The notes under the pieces were generated by a model. That model had not been told where the DNA came from, ran no database searches, and saw only the letters and a list, made by a program, of their open reading frames with translations. Below, piece by piece: positions 9,556 through 19,017 of a stretch of 64,000 nt of DNA. Position numbers and translations under genes: made by a program. The stretch covers positions 1 through 64,000 of the forward strand of contig QEVP01000002.1 in NCBI GenBank assembly GCA_003576765.1. The letters run 5' to 3'. Each line of letters opens with the position of its first letter. Position 1 is the stretch's first letter. This DNA is from Pseudomonadota bacterium (GTDB lineage: Bacteria > Pseudomonadota > Alphaproteobacteria > Rhizobiales > Xanthobacteraceae).

Positions 9556-9664
9556 GTCATGCCCGGCTTCATGCCGGACATCCACGTCTTTGCGGCCCCC
9601 TCCCTTTATCCCTCCCCCGAGGGTGGGGTGGGGGTGGATGGCCGCGATAAACCCGGCCATGACG
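9556..9664. repeat. Dispersed palindromic intergenic repeat, copy 2
   Basis: Between prmB and the MATE gene. It begins GTCATGCCCGG and ends TAAACCCGGCCATGACG with the shared ATCCACGTCTT module. The middle is replaced by a C-rich/G-rich run (CCCTCCCCCGAGGG) resembling the hairpin at 3857. Confidence 0.75.
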
Positions 9665-9698
9665 AAACTGGAATGACTGCGCCGGCTGGCCGATACGA

Positions 9699-11084
9699 AT
9701 GTTATGGACAGGTTCTCATAGCGCGTTCACGCGCGATGCCTGGCTCGGTGAATTCCGGGCGACGCTGGCGCTCGGCTGGCCGATGGTGCTCACCAATCTG
9801 GCTCAGATCGCGCTGACCACCACCGACGTCATCGTCGTCGGCCACCTCGGCGCCGATGCGCTCGCCGCCGCCACCCTCGGCGTCAATCTCTACTTCGGCC
9901 TGTTGATCTTCGCCATCGGCCTCATCTCGGCCACCTCGCCGATGATGGCGGAGGCGATCGGGCGCGGCCATCGCGTGGTACGCGACGTGCGGCGCACGTT
10001 CCGGCAGGGGCTGTGGTCGGCGGTGATCGTGGCGCTGCCGGCGTGGGCGCTGCTGTGGCACACCGACGCCGTGCTGCTCGCGCTCGGACAGGAGCCGCAG
10101 CTCGCCGCCAATGCCCACGTCTTCATGCGCGAGTTGCAGTGGGGCTTTCTGCCCGCGCTGGGCTTCATCGCGCTGCGCTCGTTCGTGGCGGCGCTGGAAC
10201 GCCCGATCTGGGCGATGGTGGTGACGGCGGTGGCGATCGTGTTCAACATCGTCGCCAACTGGGCGCTGGTATTCGGCCATCTCGGCCTGCCGGCGCTGGG
10301 CTTACGCGGCTCCGGGCTCGCCACCACGCTGTCGAACACGTTTCTGTTTTTCGGCCTCGTCGGTGTGGTGCTGGCCGATCGCCAGTTCCGCCGCTTCCAC
10401 CTGTTCGGCCGCTGGTGGCGGCCCGATGGCGCACGGCTTGCCACGCTGTGGCGGCTCGGCGTGCCGATCGGCGCCACCATGGCGCTGGAGGTCACGCTGT
10501 TCAACGCCGCCGTATTCCTGATGGGCCAGTTCGGCGCGGTGGCGATCGCGGCACATTCCATCGCGATCCAGATCGCCGCCGCCTCGTTCATGGTGCCGCT
10601 CGGCCTCGGGCAGGCGGCGACGGTGCGCGTCGGCCTCGCCCATGGCGCAGGCGCGCGCGACGCCGTCACCCGCGCCGGCTGGGCGGCGTTCGCGCTGGCG
10701 ATCGGCTTCATGGCGACGATGAGCGTGGTGCTGCTGACGGTGCCGCGGCTGTTGATCGGCGTGTTCGTCGACACCGGCGATCCCGCCAACGCGGCGGTGA
10801 TCGACACCGCGGCGCTGTTTCTGGTGTGGGCCGCGATCTTCCAGATCGCGGACGGCGCGCAGGCGGTCGGCGCCGGCATGCTGCGGGGCTTGCAGGATAC
10901 CCGCGTGCCGATGCTCTACGCCGCATTCGGCTACTGGGGTTGCGGCATGCCGCTCAGCCTGATTTTCGCCTTCTATGTCGGTCTCGGCGGCGTCGGCATC
11001 TGGGTCGGGCTGGCGGCGGGGCTGGCCGTCGTCGCGGTGCTGATGATGCGGCGCTGGATGCGCCGCGACCGGCTCGCGCTGTAA
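9699..11084 (+). CDS. MATE-family multidrug efflux transporter (NorM-like)
   Basis: 461 residues with about 12 hydrophobic helices; a cation-coupled exporter of the inner membrane. The two MatE repeats start near ATLALGWPMVLTNLAQIALT (residue 20 on) and near LWRLGVPIGATMALEVTLFN (about residue 250). Family features include TTDVIVVGHLGADALAAATL and ADGAQAVGAGMLRGLQDTRVP. The ATG at 9699 is the only good in-frame start before the first helix. The substrate is unknown. It is convergent with the exporter gene on the other strand, 8 bp away. Confidence 0.9.
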   Translation: MLWTGSHSAFTRDAWLGEFRATLALGWPMVLTNLAQIALTTTDVIVVGHLGADALAAATLGVNLYFGLLIFAIGLISATSPMMAEAIGRGHRVVRDVRRTFRQGLWSAVIVALPAWALLWHTDAVLLALGQEPQLAANAHVFMRELQWGFLPALGFIALRSFVAALERPIWAMVVTAVAIVFNIVANWALVFGHLGLPALGLRGSGLATTLSNTFLFFGLVGVVLADRQFRRFHLFGRWWRPDGARLATLWRLGVPIGATMALEVTLFNAAVFLMGQFGAVAIAAHSIAIQIAAASFMVPLGLGQAATVRVGLAHGAGARDAVTRAGWAAFALAIGFMATMSVVLLTVPRLLIGVFVDTGDPANAAVIDTAALFLVWAAIFQIADGAQAVGAGMLRGLQDTRVPMLYAAFGYWGCGMPLSLIFAFYVGLGGVGIWVGLAAGLAVVAVLMMRRWMRRDRLAL

Positions 11085-11092
11085 CGACGGCG

Positions 11093-13453
11093 CTACCCGG
11101 CGGTCTTCGGCGTTTTACGGCCGCGCAGCCGCACCGCCGTCTGGATCAGCCACATCGCGGTCGGCCGCAGGATGAACAGGTCGGCGACCAGCGCGGCGAC
11201 CATCGAGAACGCGCTGAGCCAGCCGAACAGCCTGAGCGACGGCAAGTCGGAGAACACCGTCACCACCAGCCCGCAGGCCAGCACCACCGTGGTCAGGATC
11301 AGGGCCGGACCGACCAGCACCGTCGCCCGCTCCACCGCCACCGCCGCGTCATGATGATCGGGGCTGTCGGCGAGCCGCAGCCGATTGAGGAAGTGGATGG
11401 TCGCCGACAACCCCAGCCCGAACGAGACGATCAGCGCCACCATGCTGGCGAACTGCAACCCCTCCCCCAACAGCCACAGCACCGTGCCCGACAGCACCAC
11501 CGGGAAGATGCCGGGCAGGATGCACGACAGCATCACCACCACCGAGCGGAATGCCAACCCGATGAAAATCGCGACGAACAAGAACTCGACGGTCAGTGCC
11601 TGGTTGAGCTTGTCGATCATGCCGGCGCTGTTGCGCGCGGCGATGGCCGACAGCCCGGTGACGGCGATCTCGTAGCCGGGATGGGCGTCGCGCACCTGCT
11701 TCAGCGCGGCGTCGAGCTTCTCGACGATCGGCAGGATGTCGCTGGCGTCCTTGTCGGGGACGCGGCCCGACACCACCACCGCCTCCTGATCGGCATCGAT
11801 GAAGCGCCGCACCAGATGCGATGGCAACAGATCGACATACTCCTTGAGCGTTTCGACGTCGTGGCTGCCGGCTTTCTCGGCGAGCCAGCGCCGCAGCGTC
11901 TCCAGCGACCACACGTTGCCGACGCCGGCCTGCTGTTCGACCAGCGCGTGCACCTGCGCAACGGTGTCGAGCGTGTCCTTCGAATAGAGCGAGGCGCCTT
12001 TGGGGAATTCGATCAGGATGTCGATCGGGTTGGCGCCGGTCAGTTTGGCGTCGAGCCGGCTCGATGCCTCGACCGCCTGCTGCTTGTCCGGCACCTGGTC
12101 GGCGAGCCGGTAGCGCGGCTCCAGCGTCGCGTAGATGCCGGCCAGCGTGCCGACCACGATCACCGCGATCAGGCTGTACAGCCCCGGCCGCGACACCATG
12201 CGCACCGCGATCCACTGGCAGAACGCGCGCAGCGCGTTGACGCCCATGTCGGCGCCGCGGAAACGGGTGGCGAACACCTTCTCATTGCGCACCAGCAGCA
12301 CGCCGAACGCCGGCACCAGCGTCAGCACCGCGACGAGCGCGATGGCCGTGGCGGCAAAGCCCGCCTCGCCGAACTTCTGGATCAGGTCGGAGTTGGAGAA
12401 CATCAGCGCGATGAAGGAAATGCCGGCGGTGGCATGGGTCAGGACGCAGGCCGGCCCGACCACCAGAATGGCATTGCGGAATGCCTCGTATTTGCTCTCG
12501 CCGGCGATCAGACGGTCGCGCGCGGCAAAGGTGAGCTGCATCGAGTCCGAGAACGAGATGACCATGATGAGCGGCGTCATCACGTTCAAAAACATGTTCA
12601 GAGAAAACCCGGCCCAGCCGAGCGCACCGAGCGACAGCAGGATGGCAAGCAGCGGCGGGAATGCCGCGATCACCATGAACGACAGCTTTCGGAAGAACAG
12701 GATGGCGATCAGGCAGCCGGCGATGATGCCGGCGACATTGTAGATGATGCCGTCGCGCTCGACCGCATTGCGGATTTCGAGCTGCATCACCGGCACGCCG
12801 GAGAGCTGGTAGGTCAGGCCGGAATCGGCGAGATCCTCGGCCATCACCTGGCGAATTTCACCGATCACGCCCTTGAGCTTGTTGTTGGACATGATCTCCG
12901 GTTCGAGCGCCAGCACCACCAGCGTCAGCGTGCCGTCCTCGGAGAGCAGTTTGCCGCGGATGATCTCGTTGGCCTTCACCGTCTCGATGAAGGCGTCGTA
13001 GGCGGCGCCCTCGGGCAGGACTTGCGGAAACAGCGCCGCCGGAATCTGGCCGGGCGCCGGCGCCTGCCGCGCCGAGAAGATCGAGATCAGGCCGCGGGTG
13101 CCATCGATCAGTTGCAGGTCGGTGACGAGGTTGCGCAGCTTTTCGAGGTTGTCGCGGGCGAGCAGGGTCTTGCCCTCGACCACCATCAGCACGTCGTATT
13201 CGGCGGAGGGAAAGCGGCGCGTCACCGCCTCGTACTGCCGGTACTCCACGGTGTCGGACCGAAACAACTGGCTCAGCGAGTCATCGACCTTGATGCGCTC
13301 CAGCCCGAACACCGCTCCGACGCACAGCGCCAGCAGTACCAGCGTCCAGGCCAGCGGCGCGCGCAGCGCAAGGAGCCCGATGCGCTCGACGCCGAAGGCA
13401 ATGCTGGGCCGCTTGCGGGCCGCCTCTTCCTCGCTCAGGTTGTCAGGAACCAT
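11093..13453 (-). CDS. MMPL/RND-superfamily exporter, possibly hopanoid-linked (HpnN-like)
   Basis: 786 residues: one N-terminal helix, a large periplasmic loop, six helices, a second periplasmic loop (about residues 440-600) and six more helices, the two-fold MMPL plan. Proton-relay-type residues appear in VISFSDSMQLTFAARDRLI (first half) and IVSFGLGLSATIHFLNRLRL (second half). Proteins of this architecture include HpnN, which moves hopanoids to the outer membrane in Rhodopseudomonas. The gene lies 152 bp downstream of a HpnP-like 2-methylhopanoid enzyme in the same direction, so a lipid (hopanoid) cargo is a reasonable inference, not proven. It is shorter than typical HpnN as I recall it. 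Confidence 0.8.
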   Translation of the reverse strand: MVPDNLSEEEAARKRPSIAFGVERIGLLALRAPLAWTLVLLALCVGAVFGLERIKVDDSLSQLFRSDTVEYRQYEAVTRRFPSAEYDVLMVVEGKTLLARDNLEKLRNLVTDLQLIDGTRGLISIFSARQAPAPGQIPAALFPQVLPEGAAYDAFIETVKANEIIRGKLLSEDGTLTLVVLALEPEIMSNNKLKGVIGEIRQVMAEDLADSGLTYQLSGVPVMQLEIRNAVERDGIIYNVAGIIAGCLIAILFFRKLSFMVIAAFPPLLAILLSLGALGWAGFSLNMFLNVMTPLIMVISFSDSMQLTFAARDRLIAGESKYEAFRNAILVVGPACVLTHATAGISFIALMFSNSDLIQKFGEAGFAATAIALVAVLTLVPAFGVLLVRNEKVFATRFRGADMGVNALRAFCQWIAVRMVSRPGLYSLIAVIVVGTLAGIYATLEPRYRLADQVPDKQQAVEASSRLDAKLTGANPIDILIEFPKGASLYSKDTLDTVAQVHALVEQQAGVGNVWSLETLRRWLAEKAGSHDVETLKEYVDLLPSHLVRRFIDADQEAVVVSGRVPDKDASDILPIVEKLDAALKQVRDAHPGYEIAVTGLSAIAARNSAGMIDKLNQALTVEFLFVAIFIGLAFRSVVVMLSCILPGIFPVVLSGTVLWLLGEGLQFASMVALIVSFGLGLSATIHFLNRLRLADSPDHHDAAVAVERATVLVGPALILTTVVLACGLVVTVFSDLPSLRLFGWLSAFSMVAALVADLFILRPTAMWLIQTAVRLRGRKTPKTAG

Positions 13454-13605
13454 GCCTTATCCAGTAGCGCAATGTGGCCGGTCTCACGATGGGGAATCAC
13501 CGCAAAACGCGGCCATTGTCGCAGAGTTCGCCGTTAAGGGAACCATCCCGGCGCGGTTTATCGCCGCTTCACCAGGTGCCCCGGCGGCGCGGCGCCCCAC
13601 CTGCC

Positions 13606-15198
13606 TCATCCTGCCGCCATCTGCCGGGCCGATTCCTGAAGTTTCAGCGAATAGTAGGAGGCATTGGTGCGGCCGGTCGAGGCGGCGCGCGCAAACAGGA
13701 TCAGGTGGTGGGCGACGAGACAGGTGCTGATAAGGTATTCGATCTCGCCGCGCGCGATCCGGCGCAGCGCGAATGACCAGAACGTCCGGCGATAGTCGCC
13801 GCGCACGCCGACCTTCCACAGAATGTTGCGCAACAGCGTGAGCCCGAGCTTGATGTTCGGCCACGACAGCCGGGCGCGGTTCAGGGGTGGCTTGATGCGG
13901 TTGGCGTAGGTATGCCGCACCTGATGCTCGAAGCGGGCGAACAGCTTGTCCGGCTCGTAGGCGCTGCCCATGCAGTTGCGCCAGGTCGTCACCACCTGCT
14001 CGTAGGGCAGGCGGAAATCGACGTTGGAATCGCGGCCTTCGTCCTCGATCAGCCGCCCCTCGCGTTGCAGGCGATCCCATAACGGGGTCTTCGGCAATGC
14101 CTGCAACAGGTTGATGGTGAGGAGCGGGATCTGCGACTGGTCGATGAAATCGAGCAGGTGGCGTCCGGTCTCGGGCCGGTCGGTATCGAGCCCGAGGATG
14201 ATGCCCGACACCACCTCCAGGCCGTGGGCGTTCAGCGTGCCGATCGCCTCCATGATCGGCACCATCATGTTGTGATCCTTGGAGATCGCCTTCAGCGCCT
14301 CGGGGTCGGGCGTCTCGATGCCGCAGAACACCGTGACAAAATAGGCCTCCCGCATCTTCTCGAGAATTTCTGGCCGCTTGGCGATGTTGAGCGTCGCCTC
14401 GCAGGAAAAGCGCAGCACGTAGCCGGTCTTCTTCTGCCACGCGATCAGGTGCGGCAGCAGGTCCAGCGCCGCCTTGCGGTTGCCGATGAAGTTGTCGTCC
14501 ACGAAATAGACCGAGCCGGCGAGCCCGCATTCCAGCATCTTGTCGAGTTCGCGGGTGATCTGCTCCGGCGTCTTCAGGCGCGGATTGCGGCCGTAGAGGC
14601 CGGGAATGTCGCAGAATTCGCACTGGTAGGGGCAGCCGCTGGAATACTGGATGCTGCCGAGAAAGTAGCGGCGCATGTCGGCCAGCTCATAGGCCGGCAC
14701 CGGAAACTCGGTCATCGGCCGGCGGTCCGCGGTTTTCAGCACCACCTGCCCCGGCGGCCGCGCCGGGTCGCGGGCGAGGCGCGCGATCAGCTCGTCGGTG
14801 GCGTCGCCCAGTTCGCCGATATGGAGGTAGTCAAACTCGGGGTAGTAGTCCGGGCAGGCGCTGACCGACGGCCCGCCGATCGCTACCGTCAGGTCGAACG
14901 CATGGGCGCGGCGACAGATGTCGTTCATCTGCCGGCGCTGGATGTGCATGCCGCTGACCAGCACCGCCTCGGCCCAGCGAAAATCGTCGTCGGTGGCGAA
15001 GGCGATGTTCTCGTCGATGAAACGCACCTGCCAGTGTCGCGGCAGGTAGGCGGCGATCAGCAACAGCCCTTGCGGCGGCATGAAGGCGTGGACGCCGGCC
15101 GTCAGCGGATAGGAATACTCGAAGGTGCCGAACGACGAGGTGTAGCGCGGAAACACACACAGGATACGCCGCGCGGCCCGGCTCTCAATGTCGGTCAT
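13606..15198 (-). CDS. hpnP: B12-binding radical SAM protein, HpnP-like (hopanoid C-2 methylase)
   Basis: 530 residues. An N-terminal cobalamin-binding-type domain (VFPRYTSSFGTFEYSYPL, VSGMHIQRRQMNDICRRAH, IGGPSVSACPDYYPEFDYLH) is followed by a radical SAM core with the iron-sulfur cysteines 189, 193 and 196 in SSGCPYQCEFCDIPG, then YFVDDNFIGNRKAAL, CGIETPDPEALKAISKDHN and a C-terminal DUF4070-like region (LLTINLLQALPKTPLW, NCMGSAYEPDKLFARFEHQ). This matches what I recall of HpnP, which methylates hopanoids at C-2. The start is the ATG at 15196-15198 (MTDIESRAARRILCVF), with a G-rich ribosome site. Other class B methylases with DUF4070 cannot be fully excluded. Confidence 0.7.
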   Translation of the reverse strand: MTDIESRAARRILCVFPRYTSSFGTFEYSYPLTAGVHAFMPPQGLLLIAAYLPRHWQVRFIDENIAFATDDDFRWAEAVLVSGMHIQRRQMNDICRRAHAFDLTVAIGGPSVSACPDYYPEFDYLHIGELGDATDELIARLARDPARPPGQVVLKTADRRPMTEFPVPAYELADMRRYFLGSIQYSSGCPYQCEFCDIPGLYGRNPRLKTPEQITRELDKMLECGLAGSVYFVDDNFIGNRKAALDLLPHLIAWQKKTGYVLRFSCEATLNIAKRPEILEKMREAYFVTVFCGIETPDPEALKAISKDHNMMVPIMEAIGTLNAHGLEVVSGIILGLDTDRPETGRHLLDFIDQSQIPLLTINLLQALPKTPLWDRLQREGRLIEDEGRDSNVDFRLPYEQVVTTWRNCMGSAYEPDKLFARFEHQVRHTYANRIKPPLNRARLSWPNIKLGLTLLRNILWKVGVRGDYRRTFWSFALRRIARGEIEYLISTCLVAHHLILFARAASTGRTNASYYSLKLQESARQMAAG

Positions 15199-15392
15199 CG
15201 CACCCCCTTCGTTTCCGGTCACAACGCGCAAGGCCGCCCGCGTGTTCCGGGCGACGGTTCCCGCCAACGCTGCAAGCCAATCTTTTCAACAATATGACCG
15301 CACCTGCCCGGGGCTCCCCCTGCGCCTCGCCTCGGGGCACGGGCCGCCTTACCCGGCCCGCCGGGATAACCTTTCCTTAACGGCTGCCGGCT

Positions 15393-15400
15393 ATGGTTAA
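15393..15400. promoter_or_regulatory. CtrA-type half-site (ATGGTTAA)
   Basis: ATGGTTAA is the reverse complement of TTAACCAT, about 45 bp before the CheY-like gene; a second TTAA lies at 15377-15380. The spacing is not the full TTAA-N7-TTAA, so this is a half-site in the region shared by the divergent hpnP and receiver genes. Confidence 0.35.
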
Positions 15401-15443
15401 CGCAAGGTGTACGCCCGGCCGCGCATCCTTCGAGAGCCCGCGC

Positions 15444-15989
15444 ATGTTCCGCATCGATTTCAACAAGCTGCGTTTTCTCTGCTGCGACGACAACGCCCAC
15501 ATGCGCCGAATCCTGCGCACTCTGCTGCATTCGTTCGGCGCGCGCGAGGTCTACGAGGCGGAGGAAGGGGCGACGGCGCTGGAGATGTACAATCACTATG
15601 CGCCGGACATCATCATCACCGATTGGGCCATGCCGATCTTCGACGGCATCGAACTGGCGCAGATGATCCGCCAGCCCGACGCCTACGGCAACCCCTACGT
15701 GCCGATCATCATGCTGACCGGCCACTCCGAGAAACGCCGCGTCACCATGGCGCGCGACGCCGGCGTCACCGAATTCCTGGCTAAGCCGATTTCCGCCAAC
15801 GGGCTGTATCAGCGCCTGCTCAACGTGGTGCTGAACCCGCGGCCGTTCATCAAGACCAAGACTTATTTCGGCCCTGACCGCCGCCGCAACACCGGCGGCT
15901 CCTACATCGGCCCGGAGCGCCGCAACGGCGGTGCGGCCGAGGTGGTGCCGCAACCCTCGCTGCTGGACAAGGCCCGCGCCCCCGGCTGA
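15444..15989 (+). CDS. CheY-like single-receiver response regulator
   Basis: 181 residues. The receiver domain (about residues 8-125) has the acidic pair in FLCCDDNAHMRRILR, the phospho-Asp in DIIITDWAMPIFDG, Thr in IIMLTGHSEK and Lys in FLAKPIS. There is no DNA-binding domain; the C-terminal tail contains YFGPDRRRN and YIGPERRNG, a repeated GP(D/E)RR motif seen in many alphaproteobacterial receiver-only proteins. It starts at MFRIDFNKLRF (ATG 15444). An Hpt protein follows 26 bp later in the same direction, so the two probably form part of a phosphorelay. Confidence 0.85.
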   Translation: MFRIDFNKLRFLCCDDNAHMRRILRTLLHSFGAREVYEAEEGATALEMYNHYAPDIIITDWAMPIFDGIELAQMIRQPDAYGNPYVPIIMLTGHSEKRRVTMARDAGVTEFLAKPISANGLYQRLLNVVLNPRPFIKTKTYFGPDRRRNTGGSYIGPERRNGGAAEVVPQPSLLDKARAPG

Positions 15990-16015
15990 GCGGCGAACCG
16001 GAGAGATCTGCCGCA

Positions 16016-16600
16016 ATGGCCCCTCGGAAGACCGACAAGAAGAACGACATCGAGATCGCACGCTTCGCCGATCATATCGTCATCCGCCAGCCCAACCGGC
16101 TGCGGCGCGCCATTCGCCGCGTGCCCGAAGACCATATCGACGACGCCGTGGCCCGCGCCGAAGCCGCGCTGGCGAGCCTTGCCGGCGAGTTTCGCTCGTG
16201 GATGCAGGTGGAGTGCGAGCGCCTCGCGGCGGCCCATGCCGCCATCGAGCGCAACGGGTTCTCGCGCGAGGCTGTCGACGAACTGTTCCGCGCCGCGCAT
16301 GACATCAAGGGGGGTGCCGCGACCTTCGGCTATCCGGTCGCGGCCGATACCGCCACGAGCCTGTGCCGGATCATCGAGCACGCGCCCGACCTGACCAAGG
16401 TGCCGGGCGGGCTGATCGGCCACCACGTCGATGCCATCGTGGCCTTCGTGCGCGAGAACGCGGCGGTGCGCAAGCCCGGCATGGCCGAGGAACTGAGCGT
16501 CCAGCTGCGCATGCTCGCGGACGATTACCTGACGCGGGCCAACCACGACCGGCCCGAGCACCTCGAAGCGGTGCTGGCACCGAGCATCGTGCCGGAATAA
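16016..16600 (+). CDS. Hpt (histidine phosphotransfer) domain protein
   Basis: 194 residues. A helical Hpt domain spans about residues 70-170, with the phospho-accepting histidine in FRAAHDIKGGAATFGYPVAA (the HxxKG motif). The N-terminal part (residues 1-70) is charged and predicted helical, with no kinase domain. Next to a stand-alone receiver, it is likely to shuttle phosphate between a histidine kinase encoded elsewhere and receivers such as the upstream CheY-like protein. It is convergent with the DUF2336 gene. Confidence 0.85.
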   Translation: MAPRKTDKKNDIEIARFADHIVIRQPNRLRRAIRRVPEDHIDDAVARAEAALASLAGEFRSWMQVECERLAAAHAAIERNGFSREAVDELFRAAHDIKGGAATFGYPVAADTATSLCRIIEHAPDLTKVPGGLIGHHVDAIVAFVRENAAVRKPGMAEELSVQLRMLADDYLTRANHDRPEHLEAVLAPSIVPE

Positions 16601-16724
16601 CACCGAGACTGAGGCCACCCCGCCCTGTATCCCGCGCGCGACGCAGCCGTGCAACGCTGCGGCGCAGACACGGGATCGTCGCGAACGCGGTAACTCGAGC
16701 GGTCCCGGATCGGCAGCGCAGCAT

Positions 16725-17897
16725 TCAAGCCGCGCGGCGGGCGATCGCAACGGACGTCTCATCCATGGCCACCAGCTCGTCGCAGAACAGCCGCGCCTCC
16801 TCGCGCGCCGCCTCCATCGCAAAGCGCCGCAGCAGCACCAGCAAGCCGGCGTCGGCCGCCGCGTCGCGCTCGCAAGCGGCCAGCACCCGCTCCACCAGCC
16901 GCCGGTTGAGCCGCGACAGCCCGCCCGCGGGAGCGGCGAACCCGATCTCGCGGCCTTCCTTCAGCGCCGCGCGGAATGCAGGCGTGGTCGAGGCCGGAAG
17001 GCCCGCGCGGCTCAGCAGTGCCGCAAGCCCGGCGCCGCCGCCCGCGTCGATCAGCGCGGCGACGCGCGAAGCCGGCAGCCCGGACAGTTGCGCCAGCGCC
17101 TCGCCGACAAGGTCGAGGTTGCCGGACATCAGCGCGCGCAGCAACAGCCCGGCGGTGAGCTGGCCGCTCTGGCGCAGATGATCGATCAGGAGGTCGAGGT
17201 CGTCCTCGCACGAGGTCGCCGCGAGGTTGAGCACGGCGCGTGCCAGCGCCTCCTCGGCAACGCCGCGGGCACGGTCGGCGCCGAGCCAGTCGCGCTCGGC
17301 AACGAACGACGATAGCGTCTGCGACAGCCGCGTCACCAGCGCAAGCCGGCAGGCCGTCGGCAGATCGTCGCGCGCCAGCAGCGTCTCGCGGATCGCGGCA
17401 AGGTGGCCATGGCGGGCGATGATGCGCGACAGCGAGAACGCCGGCACCTCGACCAGCACGTTCTCGATCAGCGCCAATGTCGCTTCCGGCTGGCCCACCT
17501 CGGCGATTGCGGCGGCGACCGGCGCCGCAAGATCGAGGCGGCGGGCAATGGCGCACTGCGCCGCCACCGAGCCGGTGGCGACGAGATCGACGAGATCGGT
17601 GTCGGACAGCAACGGCGAATATTCGAGCACAGGCAGCGCCACCGAATCCTGATCGAGCGCGAGCGCGCGCACCACCGCGACCGGGGCCGCATCGGCGGCG
17701 GCAAACACCTCGGCCATGGCGCGCCGCACCAACGGCGACACATCGTCGAGCAGCATCAGAAGCGCGCCCTCGGCGGCGGCGCGGTCGTCGTCGGAGAGAT
17801 CGGAGACGAGCCAGGCGCGGGCCAGTGCGCGGGTCGCCTCGGCGCGCTCGCCGGCCGGCGCGGTGCGGACCCAGTTGACGAAATGCCGAACGATCAT
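16725..17897 (-). CDS. DUF2336 domain-containing protein
   Basis: 390 residues, alanine/leucine-rich and all-helical, with HEAT-like repeated units (ALLMLLDDVSPLVRRAMAEV, EATLALIENVLVEVPAFSLS). Early residues HFVNWVRTAPAGERAEATRA and the mid-region fit DUF2336, a family of unknown function common in Rhizobiales. It lies between an Hpt protein and a lytic transglycosylase, with a CtrA-like site about 50 bp upstream, so a cell-cycle or motility link is possible. There is no membrane segment or signal peptide. Confidence 0.75.
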   Translation of the reverse strand: MIVRHFVNWVRTAPAGERAEATRALARAWLVSDLSDDDRAAAEGALLMLLDDVSPLVRRAMAEVFAAADAAPVAVVRALALDQDSVALPVLEYSPLLSDTDLVDLVATGSVAAQCAIARRLDLAAPVAAAIAEVGQPEATLALIENVLVEVPAFSLSRIIARHGHLAAIRETLLARDDLPTACRLALVTRLSQTLSSFVAERDWLGADRARGVAEEALARAVLNLAATSCEDDLDLLIDHLRQSGQLTAGLLLRALMSGNLDLVGEALAQLSGLPASRVAALIDAGGGAGLAALLSRAGLPASTTPAFRAALKEGREIGFAAPAGGLSRLNRRLVERVLAACERDAAADAGLLVLLRRFAMEAAREEARLFCDELVAMDETSVAIARRAA

Positions 17898-17946
17898 GAC
17901 GCGACAGTCGATCCGGTGAGACGGCGTTCAGTATCGGCGGCCGCGC

Positions 17947-17965
17947 TTAACAAAGCGTTCACCAT
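17947..17965. promoter_or_regulatory. Near-consensus CtrA site (TTAA-N7-TTCACCAT)
   Basis: The 19-bp site matches TTAA-N7-TTAACCAT with one change (TTCA for TTAA). It lies 50-70 bp upstream of the DUF2336 start. Confidence 0.4.
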
Positions 17966-17988
17966 AACGCGGCGGCGATGACACCTGC

Positions 17989-18933
17989 TCAGGAATTGCT
18001 GAAGCGGCCCGAACGGTCGCTGAACAGGTCGAAGGCGGCGGACCACCGTTCGGTGAACGACGCCGGTTTCGCCGACGGGGTTGCGCGGCTGTCACTCCAC
18101 AGGCTCGCCACCGCGGGCGACACCGGCTCGGTGCGCGTGCCGCCCTGGAACAGCGTGCGGAATACCGGCGCGGACGCGGCCACCTCCGTTCCCACGCGAG
18201 GGCTTTGCGGGAAGCTCGCGAGATAAGCGGCGTTGTCGGGGGCCGCCGTCGCCGCTTCAGGCCCGAGCGAAGCGGCCGCCATGCGCGTCGAAGGCGCATC
18301 GACGGCGGCCTGATAACGTGCGTTCAACAGCGAATAGACCTGCGACACGCTGCGTGGCGCGCCGCCGCGCTCGTAGAAGATCGAGCGGTTGGCCGCAGCG
18401 GCGGTGGGAAACAGCGACGCGCCCGAGGCGCGCGGATTGCGCTCGGCTTGCGTGATGAGCCGCGTCGCGGCGCCAACGCCGAGAAAATGCGCCATGTAGA
18501 GTTCGGCGTCGGTCGGCGCGCGGCCGATGGCGCGGCCGAGCTTGACGCCGTTGGAGCGGGTCAGCACGCCGGCCATCGCCGCGCTGACGTCCGGATCGTG
18601 GCGCAGCTTGAGGATCGCCTCGCGCGCCGCCGGATCGCTGACGCTGTAATGGCCGGACGGCGAGCGGGTGATGGCGGCGGCGTAGTCGCCGTAGCCGAGC
18701 ACGGCGCCGGCTTCCTTCACGGTGCCGAGCCAGGTCTGCTCGATGAACTGGAACAGGCCGCGAGCCGAGGAGGTGCGCGCCGACGCCTTCGGATTGAAGT
18801 CGGATTCGATCTTTGCGGTGGCCAGCAGGTAGTCGAAGCTGACACCGGTGGTGTTCGCCGCGCTTTTGATCGCGCCGGCGACATGCTGACGGGAGAGTGT
18901 CGGCGATACCGGCAGGAGCGAATCGACTGCCAT
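17989..18933 (-). CDS. Lytic transglycosylase (SLT domain), no signal peptide
   Basis: 314 residues. The SLT-type catalytic domain is at the N-terminus: the catalytic Glu is in LLATAKIESDFNPKA, followed by SSARGLFQFIEQTW and YMAHFLGVGAATRL, the standard motif order. About 150 C-terminal residues are low-complexity Ala/Ser/Pro-rich. No signal peptide is visible from the chosen start MAVDSLLPVSP (ATG 18931-18933), which is unusual for a wall enzyme. Such leaderless transglycosylases are often delivered through a flagellar or secretion apparatus, but that is inference. DUF2336 follows 91 bp downstream. Confidence 0.8.
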   Translation of the reverse strand: MAVDSLLPVSPTLSRQHVAGAIKSAANTTGVSFDYLLATAKIESDFNPKASARTSSARGLFQFIEQTWLGTVKEAGAVLGYGDYAAAITRSPSGHYSVSDPAAREAILKLRHDPDVSAAMAGVLTRSNGVKLGRAIGRAPTDAELYMAHFLGVGAATRLITQAERNPRASGASLFPTAAAANRSIFYERGGAPRSVSQVYSLLNARYQAAVDAPSTRMAAASLGPEAATAAPDNAAYLASFPQSPRVGTEVAASAPVFRTLFQGGTRTEPVSPAVASLWSDSRATPSAKPASFTERWSAAFDLFSDRSGRFSNS

Positions 18934-19017
18934 GCGGTGTGGTCCCCGGTGCCGCTCTTTGCGTTGCGCACACGGCGCGGGCAACGGCCGTGACGCCACC
19001 CTCGAAGCTGACCGATT

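Noticed and set aside
10013..13537. A very long open frame on the plus strand, antisense to the MMPL exporter and overlapping the MATE gene
   Set aside because: Arg/His/Gln-rich low-complexity product with no domains; the minus-strand gene and the MATE frame have clear family motifs. It is a by-product of high GC third positions.
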